A stretch of 33,298 nucleotides of DNA from Bacillota bacterium (GCA_023428655.1 JAEYXC010000083.1:1-33298), one strand, 5' to 3'; numbered from the stretch's first letter, positions 1 through 7,703 are shown. Translations and numbers: made by a program. Notes: a model not told the origin generated them from the letters alone.

Positions 1-357
1 CTTGCCGTAGAGCGTCTTGGTATGCCGGAAGCAAGGATAGTACTGGCACAGGCAGCAGCTTATGTTGCATGTGCACCGAAGAGTAATTCGGCAGTCTGTG
101 CCATCGATGATGCGATGGGGGTGGTTCAGAATGAGAAGACGGCAACAATACCGGCATATTTAAAGGACGCCCATTATAAAGGAGCCGCAAAGCTGGGGCA
201 TGGTATTGGGTATCAATATGCACATAATTATGAGAATCATTATGTGGATCAACAATATCTACCCGATGAACTCAAAGATAGGGTGTTTTATGTGCCCTCG
301 GATAATGGTTACGAGGTACAGATACAAGAATATTTCAAAAAAATAAAGGGCAGATAG
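1..357 (+). CDS. rarA: RarA/MgsA replication-associated recombination ATPase, C-terminal part (5' end outside window)
   Basis: The reading frame is open from base 1 and ends with TAG at 355-357, so only about the last 118 codons are present. The residues match the C-terminal tetramerisation region of the RarA (MgsA/WRNIP1) AAA+ ATPases: an ERLGMPEARI stretch, AAAYVACAPKSN, and a TIPAYLKDAHY...GHGIGYQYAHNY block followed by QQYLPDELK. By family knowledge RarA acts in the cytoplasm at stalled replication forks, near SSB and the clamp loader. The ATPase domain with the Walker motifs lies upstream of the window and cannot be checked. The gene converges on the small membrane-protein gene ending at 367, leaving only nine bases between them. 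Confidence 0.9.
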   Translation, partial: LAVERLGMPEARIVLAQAAAYVACAPKSNSAVCAIDDAMGVVQNEKTATIPAYLKDAHYKGAAKLGHGIGYQYAHNYENHYVDQQYLPDELKDRVFYVPSDNGYEVQIQEYFKKIKGR

Positions 358-366
358 ACTAACCCT

Positions 367-579
367 TTATTCCTGTGTATCATCCTTCTTATGAACCCAT
401 TTATATACTGTGATAAACATATAGATCATTATGGGAATAACGATGGTGGAGAAAATACTTGCCATAAAAAGTCCATAGGAATATTCTGTTGCGAATAATG
501 CGGACAGGAAGGAAATGATATACATGGATACAATGAGTACAAGTCCGACAATGGCGGCAATACGTTTCACTTTCGACAT
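367..579 (-). CDS. small two-helix membrane protein, 70 aa
   Basis: The reading frame could start as far up as 747, but the upstream part overlaps the AraC gene and looks non-coding. ATG at 579 is preceded by AGAAAGGA with good spacing and by a sigma-A promoter (613-641), so a 70-residue product is preferred. It starts MSKVKRIAA, has two hydrophobic segments (about residues 7-29 and 36-57) separated by an acidic/aromatic turn (ATEYSYG), and ends with a charged tail, KWVHKKDDTQE. I do not recognise the family and assign no function. A Fur-like box overlaps its promoter, which suggests iron-dependent expression (inference). Confidence 0.7.
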   Translation of the reverse strand: MSKVKRIAAIVGLVLIVSMYIISFLSALFATEYSYGLFMASIFSTIVIPIMIYMFITVYKWVHKKDDTQE

Positions 580-604
580 TTTATAATCCTTTCTAAGTAA
601 TATA

Positions 605-619
605 TGATTATCATTATAG
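605..619. promoter_or_regulatory. Fur-like 7-1-7 box overlapping the -10 element
   Basis: The plus strand reads TGATTATCATTATAG, matching 11 of the 14 defined positions of the 7-1-7 Fur consensus TGATAATnATTATCA. On the other strand the core is ATAATGATAATCAT, part of the classical 19-bp Fur box. It covers the -10 hexamer (613-618) and the predicted start point, the place expected for a repressor. The Fur assignment is inference. Confidence 0.5.
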
Positions 620-641
620 CTTGTTCTATATAAAAAAGCAA
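613..641 (-). promoter_or_regulatory. sigma-A promoter of the small membrane protein gene
   Basis: On the minus strand a TTGCTT -35 (636-641) and a perfect TATAAT -10 (613-618) are separated by 17 bp. Transcription would start near 606, about 27 bases before the ATG at 579. This supports a unit separate from the upstream AraC gene. Confidence 0.6.
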
Positions 642-664
642 GAATGGTACAGTGAGACAATCCA

Positions 665-1501
665 TTAGGAATGAGTAAAGCTACGATCCTCCAGAGGAGA
701 ATGCCCCAGATGCTTTCGATAAGCCCGGTAAAATACGGAGTAATCACGAAAACCGGATTTTAATGCAGCTTCCGCTGCGGTACATCCATTCATCATCAGT
801 TGTCTGGCAAAGATCACTCTTTTATAGATAAGATAATCAAATACAGTAGTGCCGGCAGCTTTTCGAAAGGCCCGATTCATATAATGTTTGCTGATGTTAA
901 AATGCTTTGACAATTGATCTAGAGAAATAGGTTCCGTTAAATTATCATTTAGGTATGCAATTATATCGGTGATGGTATGGGAGGTCATTGCTTCCACCTT
1001 CACAGGACTATGGGTCTGGCATATCATAGTAACCTGAGCCAGGATTGCCTCGATGTAGGTAGGCATGAGCTGCCGCTTTAATGCTTCGGGCTGCTCTGCT
1101 AAGCTTTCCAAGGCTTCGAAGAAGCTTCTTAGTTGTGTGCCGGCCAGATTTTCATAATACACCTCACGACCGGAATGCTTCTCATTAGTAGGGAAAGCGG
1201 ACAAAAGAAGCTGTCTACGCTCCGGCTGAAGTAAATCAGGATGAAAATGAAGGATAAACCGACGATACGGACTATCTGATTTCACTCTTACCCCATGAAA
1301 GACATGAGGAGATAGTAGCAATAGACTGTGTGGAGCAGGGCGGTAAAGCTTACCCTCTACCAGGTAATCCACATCACCTTCTATGATATAATAAATTTCG
1401 TATACACTATGGCAATGGATTTGGTGAGTCGGATTTGGTGTATTACTTAGACTGTAGCTGTACTCTGCTAGCTCTGTTTGAATCTTACTGAGAGAAGCCA
1501 T
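665..1501 (-). CDS. AraC family transcriptional regulator with N-terminal cupin
   Basis: A 278-residue protein of standard AraC layout. Residues about 20-90 form a cupin-like sensor (HQIHCHSVYEIYYIIEG, then a SPHVFHGV turn). Residues about 175-270 hold the two helix-turn-helix units: ISLDQLSKHFNISKHYMNRAFRKAAG, then CTAAEAALKSGFRDYSVFYRAYRKHLGHSP. The ATG at 1501 follows AGGATAGGAA. It is divergent from the isomerase/dehydrogenase operon at 1672. The shared intergenic region carries a 21-bp-period direct repeat that touches both -35 elements, so it very probably activates that operon and represses itself, with a sugar or related compound as ligand (inference). The real inducer cannot be read from the sequence. 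Confidence 0.92.
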   Translation of the reverse strand: MASLSKIQTELAEYSYSLSNTPNPTHQIHCHSVYEIYYIIEGDVDYLVEGKLYRPAPHSLLLLSPHVFHGVRVKSDSPYRRFILHFHPDLLQPERRQLLLSAFPTNEKHSGREVYYENLAGTQLRSFFEALESLAEQPEALKRQLMPTYIEAILAQVTMICQTHSPVKVEAMTSHTITDIIAYLNDNLTEPISLDQLSKHFNISKHYMNRAFRKAAGTTVFDYLIYKRVIFARQLMMNGCTAAEAALKSGFRDYSVFYRAYRKHLGHSPLEDRSFTHS

Positions 1502-1558
1502 GGTTCCTATCCTTTCTTATCGCTTCGTATAAAATAACGTTTGGCTGCCTTTATAGCT

Positions 1559-1587
1559 ATTATATAGAAATAAGGCTATATTTGCAA
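1559..1587 (-). promoter_or_regulatory. promoter of the AraC regulator gene
   Basis: Minus strand: TTGCAA (1582-1587), a 17-bp spacer and TATAAT (1559-1564). The -35 lies inside the left TTTGCAAT half-site of the proposed AraC operator, so binding there should block this promoter. Confidence 0.6.
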
Positions 1588-1609
1588 TATAACAACTCCC
1601 ATTTGCAAT
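1581..1609 (+). promoter_or_regulatory. AraC-type operator: two TTTGCAAT direct repeats, 21-bp period
   Basis: TTTGCAAT occurs at 1581-1588 and again at 1602-1609, exactly two helical turns apart in the same orientation. This is the geometry of AraC-family half-sites such as araI1/araI2. The left copy covers the -35 of the araC-type gene and the right copy abuts the weak -35 of the divergent operon. Confidence 0.65.
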
Positions 1610-1637
1610 GGTGATTTCTGTGTGATAACAGTATAAT
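1609..1637 (+). promoter_or_regulatory. activator-dependent promoter of the isomerase/dehydrogenase operon
   Basis: TATAAT at 1632-1637 with only a poor -35 (TGGTGA, 1609-1614) at 17-bp spacing. A good -10 with a bad -35 next to an AraC operator fits a promoter needing activation. Predicted start is near 1644, 28 bases before the ATG. Confidence 0.55.
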
Positions 1638-1671
1638 AGAGGAAAATAGATAGGAAAGGGTAACGATAATT

Positions 1672-2430
1672 ATGATATTAGGTGCTCAATTATTTACGGT
1701 ACGTAATTATACGCAGACCGAACGAGATCTGGCCTATACCTTGGATCGGATTGCAAAAATAGGTTATACCACGGTTCAGATATCTGCCATCGGCTCCTCC
1801 ATCAAGCCGGCTACGGTTAGAAGACTATGTGAAGAGCGCAAGCTGAAGATTGTTGTAACCCATAGTGATCCTAATCGAATACTCAATGATACGGAGCAAT
1901 TGATTGAAGATCATGAAATTATGGGTTGCAATTACATCGGGTTGGGAAGTATGCCTGATAAATATCGAACCCCGGAATGGATTGAACATTTCATTACCGA
2001 TTATAAGGATGCAGCGATTAAAATCAAAGAGGCAGGGATGATGTTCCTGTATCACAACCATCATTTCGAGTTCGAGAAGGTGAAGGGCAAGTATTATCTG
2101 GAATACCTAATGGAGGGCTTCTCCCCGGAGGAGCTGGGCTTTATCTTGGATACCTATTGGCTTCAGGCTGCCGGTCTGGACGTATGTCAATGGATCGAGC
2201 GTCTAAAAGATCGTATTCCCTGTGTCCATCTAAAGGATATGGCTATACTGCGTCATGAAGTGGTTATGGCACCGGTTCTGGAAGGAAATATGAACTTTAA
2301 AAGGATACTTAAGTCGTTAGAGGTTACGAATTGTGAACATTTACTGGTGGAACAGGATATATGTGAGGAAAGTCCCTTTGATTGCTTGGCTAAAAGCTAT
2401 GAGAACCTCACTTCGATTGGCTATCGTTAA
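1672..2430 (+). CDS. sugar phosphate isomerase/epimerase family TIM barrel (IolE/xylose isomerase-like)
   Basis: A 252-residue AP_endonuc_2-type TIM barrel. Likely metal and active-site positions can be seen: the YHNHHFEF strand (127-134), LDTYW (D160), CVHLKD (H186) and LLVEQD (E227), spaced as in the family. The start MILGAQLFTVRNY is the usual N-terminus, with AGGAAAGGG upstream. It is the first gene of an operon with two Gfo/Idh/MocA dehydrogenases and is controlled from the AraC operator region. Members isomerise, epimerise or dehydrate keto-sugars and inosose-type compounds; some act on 3-keto-glycosides. Substrate is not decided by sequence alone. Confidence 0.85.
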   Translation: MILGAQLFTVRNYTQTERDLAYTLDRIAKIGYTTVQISAIGSSIKPATVRRLCEERKLKIVVTHSDPNRILNDTEQLIEDHEIMGCNYIGLGSMPDKYRTPEWIEHFITDYKDAAIKIKEAGMMFLYHNHHFEFEKVKGKYYLEYLMEGFSPEELGFILDTYWLQAAGLDVCQWIERLKDRIPCVHLKDMAILRHEVVMAPVLEGNMNFKRILKSLEVTNCEHLLVEQDICEESPFDCLAKSYENLTSIGYR

Positions 2431-2510
2431 GAAGAAGGGGTAAGTGTAGTAATAGTTGCTTTGTTGTTAGTTAGAAGGAAGCTATCAATGAGAAATGAGA
2501 GGTATTAAGA

Positions 2511-3683
2511 ATGGATCAAGTTCGGATTGGAATTATTGGAATTGGTAATATGGGTAGTAACCATTGTAAAACCATTCTTTCTGGTGAAGTTGTGGGGATG
2601 GAGTTGGTTGCGGTAGCGGACCTCAAAGAGAGTCGAAGAGACTGGGCCAAAGGGGAGCTGCCGGAGAAGGTGAGCATATATTCCAGCGGCGATGAACTGA
2701 TTGCAGCAGGAGGATGCGATGCCGTGTTGATCGCAACACCTCACTATGATCATCCAAGATTAGCAATATTGGCCTTTGAGAAGGGATTGCATGTTCTATG
2801 CGAGAAGCCTGCGGGTGTCTACACGAAGCAGGTACATCAGATGAATGAGGCTGCAAAACAGTCCGGTCTCGTCTTTGCAATGATGTTCAATCAAAGGACG
2901 AATCATGTGTATCGTAAAATGCATGAATTGGTACATAGTGGAAGCTACGGTAGCATAAAACGAGTCAACTGGATTATTACAGATTGGTATCGTACCCAGG
3001 CTTATTATAATTCCGGAGGGTGGCGAGCAACCTGGGATGGAGAAGGTGGAGGGGTACTCTTAAATCAATGCCCTCATAATCTTGATCTATTGCAATGGAT
3101 TTGCGGAATGCCGGTTAAGGTGCAGGCCTTCTGTCACAATGGAAAATGGCATGATATCGAGGTGGAGGATGATGTGACCGCTTATCTGGAGTACCCGAAT
3201 GGTGCAACCGGTGTATTTGTAACGACAACTGGGGATGCTCCGGGGACGAACCGCTTTGAGATCACGCTGGAGCGGGCAAAGCTGGTATGTGAAAATGACA
3301 AATTAATGATGTATGAGCTTGAAGTAAATGAACGTGAATATTGCTTTACAGCAACCGAGGGCTTTACAAAACCTGAGGGTCACTGGGTGGAGGTGTCCTC
3401 CGACGGTGAAAATCCTCAGCACGCCGGAGTACTTCGAGCCTTTGCAGGGAAAATACGAAGTGGGACGCCATTAATCGCTGAGGGACAGGAGGGAATCAAT
3501 GGACTTACCCTATCCAATGCAATGCATTTATCGAGTTGGCTACAGGCACCTGTTGAGATACCCTTTGATGAGGAGTTATTTTTAGATAAATTAAATGAAC
3601 GAAGGGCCTCTTCGAGGAAGAAAACAAATTTAAAGGAGACCACCTTTTCTACGGAGGGAAGCTACGGGACAGGAGGAAAATAA
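2511..3683 (+). CDS. Gfo/Idh/MocA family NAD(P)-dependent oxidoreductase (first of two)
   Basis: A 390-residue cytoplasmic dehydrogenase. The N-terminal Rossmann fold shows GIIGIGNMG (residues 7-15) and the family EKP motif (98-100, carrying the catalytic lysine). The C-terminal alpha/beta domain has GGGVLLNQCPHNLDLL (179-194), where H189 is the expected catalytic histidine, preceded by a substrate-facing WRATWDGE segment. Such enzymes oxidise or reduce a sugar or cyclitol hydroxyl with NAD(P). It lies 80 bases after the isomerase and only two bases before the next dehydrogenase. The C-terminus has a polar tail (about 355-390, rich in R, K, S, T and G) beyond the usual fold. Confidence 0.9.
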   Translation: MDQVRIGIIGIGNMGSNHCKTILSGEVVGMELVAVADLKESRRDWAKGELPEKVSIYSSGDELIAAGGCDAVLIATPHYDHPRLAILAFEKGLHVLCEKPAGVYTKQVHQMNEAAKQSGLVFAMMFNQRTNHVYRKMHELVHSGSYGSIKRVNWIITDWYRTQAYYNSGGWRATWDGEGGGVLLNQCPHNLDLLQWICGMPVKVQAFCHNGKWHDIEVEDDVTAYLEYPNGATGVFVTTTGDAPGTNRFEITLERAKLVCENDKLMMYELEVNEREYCFTATEGFTKPEGHWVEVSSDGENPQHAGVLRAFAGKIRSGTPLIAEGQEGINGLTLSNAMHLSSWLQAPVEIPFDEELFLDKLNERRASSRKKTNLKETTFSTEGSYGTGGK

Positions 3684-3685
3684 GA

Positions 3686-4693
3686 ATGAGAATAGGAATT
3701 GTAGGCTGCGGAAATATCGCAGTAATTCACGCACAATGTCTGAAAAAGCTTCCGGAGCATGAGTTGGTTGCTTTTGCGGATAGTAAAATAGATCGATCGG
3801 AAGCCTTTGCCAAAGAATACGGTGGCAATGCTTATTCCTCACTGGAAGAGATACTTGAGAAGGAGCAATTGGATGTAATCCACATCTGTACTCCCCATTA
3901 TCTGCATACCCCAATGGCAATCTATGGTCTGCAGCAAGGTGTCCATGTATTCATGGAAAAACCGCCGGTGATAACAAAGGAACAGTGGATGCAGTTGAAA
4001 AAGGCAGCCACCCACGCTGAACAACAGCTTGGTTTGTGCTTTCAAAACCGTTATAATCCAAGTATCCTAAAAGTAAAGGACATGATTACCTCCGGTGAGG
4101 CGGGCAAGGTAATCGGTGCACGGGGCATTGTAACCTGGAATCGAAAGGCTGAGTATTATACAGAGAGTGATTGGAGGGGTAGACTGGAGTATGAAGGAGG
4201 AGGGGCTTTGATCAATCAGTCCATTCATACACTGGACCTTCTGCATTACCTCGTTGGACAGCCTCTGCAAAGTGTAGACGCGGTCATAGCGAATCATCAC
4301 CTTAAGGGAGTCATAGAGGTAGAGGATATGATGTCAGCTTATATTCGTTACCCGGAGGCTGAGGTTTGCTTTTATGTAACAACGGCATATAATGCCGACG
4401 CTGCTCCTTTGATTGAGATTAACTGCGAACATATGATGATTCGTATTGAGGACTTACAAGTAACCTGTTATTATAAGAATGGGCAGGCTGTACCGGTTCC
4501 GGTTGAAAGGAAGCAGGGCTTTGGAAAAAGCTATTGGGGCGCGGGACATGAGGATTGTATCGGTGATTTTTATCAAAGTCTTAGTGAGAACAGACCCTTT
4601 GCCCTGAATACCACATCCATGGAGGAGACAGTTCTTCTCATGCTGGGAGCTTATGAATCGGCCAGAAATGGGCATGAGGTATTATTTCAGTAA
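3686..4693 (+). CDS. Gfo/Idh/MocA family NAD(P)-dependent oxidoreductase (second of two)
   Basis: A 335-residue paralogue of the preceding enzyme. It has GIVGCGNIA (4-12), ICTPHYLHTPMA (68-79), EKP (91-93) and GGGALINQSIHTLDLL (171-186), with H181 as the likely catalytic base. Two bases separate it from the upstream stop and its ribosome site (GGAGG) lies inside that gene, so translation is coupled. Two dehydrogenases next to a TIM-barrel isomerase suggest an oxidise/isomerise/reduce cycle on one sugar or cyclitol ring, as in inositol or 3-keto-glycoside pathways (inference). No transporter or glycosidase is in the operon. Confidence 0.9.
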   Translation: MRIGIVGCGNIAVIHAQCLKKLPEHELVAFADSKIDRSEAFAKEYGGNAYSSLEEILEKEQLDVIHICTPHYLHTPMAIYGLQQGVHVFMEKPPVITKEQWMQLKKAATHAEQQLGLCFQNRYNPSILKVKDMITSGEAGKVIGARGIVTWNRKAEYYTESDWRGRLEYEGGGALINQSIHTLDLLHYLVGQPLQSVDAVIANHHLKGVIEVEDMMSAYIRYPEAEVCFYVTTAYNADAAPLIEINCEHMMIRIEDLQVTCYYKNGQAVPVPVERKQGFGKSYWGAGHEDCIGDFYQSLSENRPFALNTTSMEETVLLMLGAYESARNGHEVLFQ

Positions 4694-4801
4694 TATGATA
4701 CAGGAATCAGAACAGCAGGACAAAGAAGGATTGTTTGATAATCCGAGATTGAAAACCAGTTCTGAAGCATTAGTGACAGAACAAAAGAATAGGAGGTCTC
4801 A

Positions 4802-5608
4802 ATGCGAAACAAGGATAGTCATATCATCATAAAACAATATTTCTTCGGCTTCGTTTTCATAACCGCTTTGCTTCTTTGTTCCTTTAAAGTGGGAACCGTC
4901 TATGCTTCGGGGGGTGTTGGGACAACAATCACAGTAACCTTTGATGGAAATGGCGGAGATGCGAATACCTATGATATGCTGGCTTTTTATGGAGATACCT
5001 ATGGACCGCTTCCCGAGGCCACTCGTGACAATTATGAATTTGCTGGTTGGTACACCTTTGCCAGTGGAGGTTCTAAGGTAACGGAGGCGACGAAGGTATT
5101 AAAGCCTTTGGATCATACCCTATACGCAAGATGGCGAGGAGAAGAGACGGAGATTACCTTGGAGCCGGACGAAGGCTTACTGGCCAAGAATACCGTTAAG
5201 GTCTATTATGGTTCAAAATTCTATCATCAATTGCCGGTACCGACGAAGGAGAATTATATATTCTCCGGTTGGTATTCTGCACTAACCGGTGGTGAGAAGA
5301 TAACAGCGAAGTCGATATTTACGGAGAAATCTCCAACCACCCTCTATGCTCGCTGGACGGAAAAAACCGTTAAGGTTATTTTTATCCCATTTAACGGAGA
5401 AACCTATGAGATGGAGGTAAAACCCGGTAGTGAATATGGTGAGCTACCTGAGCCGGAGAAAGAGAATTGTATCTTTGGAGGTTGGTATAAATTAAAGGAT
5501 TATACCAGTAATAGCGCTGAACCGATAACGGCGGATACCATTGTGAAGGAAGTAGGGCAGGTAAAGCTCTTTGCCAGATGGTACATTGATAGGGGGACGG
5601 ACTATTAA
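4802..5608 (+). CDS. secreted protein with three Listeria-Bacteroides (InlB B-type) repeats
   Basis: A 268-residue exported protein. The signal peptide has basic residues then a hydrophobic core (about 12-32), with likely cleavage after VYASG-type residues. The rest consists of three repeats of about 70 residues (roughly 42-111, 115-187, 189-262). Each has a beta-strand opening (TVTFDGNGG in the first), a PxATRDNYEFAGWY-type centre and a YARW or FARW end, typical of the Flg_new/List_Bact_rpt family (beta-grasp-like). No LPXTG motif, anchor helix or catalytic domain follows, so it appears to be a free secreted repeat protein. AGGAGG lies seven bases before the ATG. Its stop directly abuts the stop of the convergent Crp/Fnr gene. 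Confidence 0.85.
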   Translation: MRNKDSHIIIKQYFFGFVFITALLLCSFKVGTVYASGGVGTTITVTFDGNGGDANTYDMLAFYGDTYGPLPEATRDNYEFAGWYTFASGGSKVTEATKVLKPLDHTLYARWRGEETEITLEPDEGLLAKNTVKVYYGSKFYHQLPVPTKENYIFSGWYSALTGGEKITAKSIFTEKSPTTLYARWTEKTVKVIFIPFNGETYEMEVKPGSEYGELPEPEKENCIFGGWYKLKDYTSNSAEPITADTIVKEVGQVKLFARWYIDRGTDY

Positions 5609-6289
5609 TCAATAATTATTATATAGTAGGGTATATTTATTTTTGTAAGAGGCGATGAGCTCCTCCTCAATCATTTGGTGTAGCTCTCGAACCATAGCAC
5701 TTCGATTTACGCACAGGAACGCAGCTAACTCTTTATGATTCAGGGGAGAGTTAACTTCATTGCTGTGCTCTTTTTGTGCGAGCAGCTCAAAGTATGCCAG
5801 AAGACGTTCGCGTATTGTCTTTTTCGATATAATTTCAATCTTATCCAATAAGGACCGGCATTTTAGTGCAAGTAAGTTGATTAGATTTGCATTTAACTGC
5901 TGATGACATTTACAGGATTTTGTGCATGGTTGGAGGATGCTGTGATATTTGATGAATAGGATGGTGCAATCACTATGGGCCCGATAATTAACAGTACTGT
6001 TAAGAAATTGAGGACAGATGAAAACTTCACCAAATAGAAAGTCCTTTGGTATCTCGGTATAAAAATAAATATTACCGGAGTAGTCCTCCTTTTCCATGAA
6101 AACACTACCACGAATCAACACGCCAATATAACTGACCAGAGCGCCTTCCTGAATTATAAACTCATTCTTTTTATAGCTCTTTGTATAGGTTGGTAAGCAA
6201 TCCAAAAGCTTATTGATTTCATCCGGTTCAATTCCGCTAAACAATGGGTGTTGTATTAACTCGTATCTCATAATCCATGTTGAATCCAA
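5609..6289 (-). CDS. Crp/Fnr family transcriptional regulator
   Basis: A 226-residue protein. The cyclic-nucleotide-binding-like beta roll spans about 10-120 (HPLFSGIEPDEINKLLD, IIQEGA, IRGSVFMEKEDYSGNIYFY), followed by the long dimer helix and a winged HTH (about 182-212: NHKELAAFLCVNRSAMVRELHQM). The cysteine cluster PCTKSCKCHQQ (C122, C126, C128) lies between roll and dimer helix, as in many clostridial Fnr-like proteins, and may bind metal or respond to redox state (inference). The residues needed for cAMP are not obvious. The longest frame begins with TTG at 6289, close behind GAGG; ATG at 6271 gives 220 residues but lacks a good ribosome site. It is divergent from the antiporter gene, whose promoter holds a matching palindrome. 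Confidence 0.88.
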   Translation of the reverse strand: MDSTWIMRYELIQHPLFSGIEPDEINKLLDCLPTYTKSYKKNEFIIQEGALVSYIGVLIRGSVFMEKEDYSGNIYFYTEIPKDFLFGEVFICPQFLNSTVNYRAHSDCTILFIKYHSILQPCTKSCKCHQQLNANLINLLALKCRSLLDKIEIISKKTIRERLLAYFELLAQKEHSNEVNSPLNHKELAAFLCVNRSAMVRELHQMIEEELIASYKNKYTLLYNNY

Positions 6290-6440
6290 TTATCCTCAGA
6301 AAGAGAGGTGGTTGGATTGCTTTCCTTTCTGTAAAACCTTTTTATTAGGGGAATCATTTACTCTGATATAATAATTCAAATAAATAATTTTTGATAGTTA
6401 GCCATCCTCTTTTCACGTCCTTGTTTATTTTAGACCTTCC

Positions 6441-6458
6441 ATGTTGCAATTGCAACAT
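6441..6458. promoter_or_regulatory. perfect 18-bp palindrome, likely Crp/Fnr-family operator
   Basis: ATGTTGCAATTGCAACAT is perfectly self-complementary. Its centre (6449.5) is about 40.5 bases before the predicted antiporter start near 6490, the class II activator position of Crp/Fnr proteins, and there is no good -35. The divergent Crp/Fnr gene is the natural candidate to bind it (inference). Confidence 0.7.
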
Positions 6459-6483
6459 TTGAATATAATTATTTTGTTATAAT
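6455..6483 (+). promoter_or_regulatory. promoter of the antiporter gene
   Basis: TATAAT at 6478-6483 with a non-consensus ACATTT at -35 (6455-6460) that overlaps the end of the 18-bp palindrome. This is consistent with activator-dependent transcription. Confidence 0.55.
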
Positions 6484-6524
6484 AGTTAGGGCATTAAGAT
6501 AGAAAGATAAGGAGATGTTGATTT

Positions 6525-7703
6525 ATGGAATCATATGAGATTTTTAGAGGATTAGCGATTATTATTATTGCTGCGAAGGGATTTGGAATTCTTGCAAGAA
6601 GATTAAAGGCTCCGCAGGTAGTTGGTGAGATTTTAGCCGGTTTAGTCATTGGGCCCAGTGTGCTTGGACTAGTGAATCAAACGGAATTCATATTACAGAT
6701 GGCAGAAATTGGTGTAGTGTTATTGATGTTTTTGGCTGGATTGGAGACTAATTTGCGTGATTTGCTAAAAACAGGTCCAATCGCCCTTGCAATCGCGTGT
6801 GCGGGAGTAGTAGTTCCATTAGGCGGGGGTTACCTGCTATATTCTGCTTTTTATGGTTTTGCACCTTCCAGTAGCTTAGAGTTCTTTAAAGCGATTTTTA
6901 TCGGAGTTATCATGACGGCAACGTCAGTCAGCATTACAGTTCAGACCTTACGGGAGTTGGGGAAGCTGAAGGGAAGGATCGGAACTACAATTCTGAGTGC
7001 TGCAATCATTGATGATGTGATAGGTATTATTGTTCTGACCTTTATTATTGGTTTCAAAAACCCTGAGGTAAAGCCGTATACAGTTGTTGTTAATACAGCC
7101 CTATTTTTTTTGTTCAGTATAATAGCAGGCGTTATATTCTATTATGCGTTCAAATGGTTGGCAGAGAAATATCCTCATACCAGAAGACTTCCGATATTTG
7201 GGCTGGTGTTATGTTTTGCATTTTCGTACATAGCGGAGCATTACTTTGGTATTGCTGATATTACAGGGGCTTATTTCGCAGGTATTATTTTATGTAGTAT
7301 TCAGGAGGTAACCTATATAGCTCAGAAGATGGATACGAATTCTTATATGATATTTGGCCCTATCTTCTTTGCCAGTATTGGATTAAAGACATCGATTAGC
7401 AGCTTTACCGGTGAGATGCTTTTATTTTCAATAGGCTTTGTAGTGGTAGCTTTAATTACTAAAATTATTGGTTGCGGATTGATAGCTAAGCTCTTCCATT
7501 TCAATAATAAAGAAGCATTCAAAATCGGTATAGGAATGATGACAAGAGGTGAAGTAGCCTTGATTGTTGCCCAGAAGGGCTTATCAGAAGGTCTCCTGGA
7601 GGCGAACTTCTTCACTCCTGTCATTCTATTGATTATAACCTCGTCAATTATAACACCGATTATTATGAAGCTTTTATATCGCTCCACACCGGAAACGGAA
7701 TAA
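6525..7703 (+). CDS. CPA2-type cation/proton antiporter (KefB/NapA-like)
   Basis: A 392-residue integral membrane protein with 12-13 hydrophobic segments and the Na_H_Exchanger fold. Near the front is LKAPQVVGEILAGLVIGPSVLG; the unwound helix region is TATSVSITV (131-139) and the ion-binding aspartate pair is IDDVIGI (D163-D164). Asp-Asp is typical of electrogenic CPA2 members, whereas KefB/KefC have other residues at the first position. No RCK/TrkA domain follows, so this is the transport core only. It exchanges Na+ or K+ for H+ across the cytoplasmic membrane; the ion cannot be told from sequence. AAGGAG precedes the ATG. The gene stands alone between a Crp/Fnr-controlled promoter and a terminator. 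Confidence 0.88.
   Translation: MESYEIFRGLAIIIIAAKGFGILARRLKAPQVVGEILAGLVIGPSVLGLVNQTEFILQMAEIGVVLLMFLAGLETNLRDLLKTGPIALAIACAGVVVPLGGGYLLYSAFYGFAPSSSLEFFKAIFIGVIMTATSVSITVQTLRELGKLKGRIGTTILSAAIIDDVIGIIVLTFIIGFKNPEVKPYTVVVNTALFFLFSIIAGVIFYYAFKWLAEKYPHTRRLPIFGLVLCFAFSYIAEHYFGIADITGAYFAGIILCSIQEVTYIAQKMDTNSYMIFGPIFFASIGLKTSISSFTGEMLLFSIGFVVVALITKIIGCGLIAKLFHFNNKEAFKIGIGMMTRGEVALIVAQKGLSEGLLEANFFTPVILLIITSSIITPIIMKLLYRSTPETE

Noticed and set aside
580..747. Upstream extension of the 70-aa membrane protein frame
   Set aside because: It overlaps the AraC coding region and spans the promoter and Fur-like box; the internal ATG at 579 has its own ribosome site.
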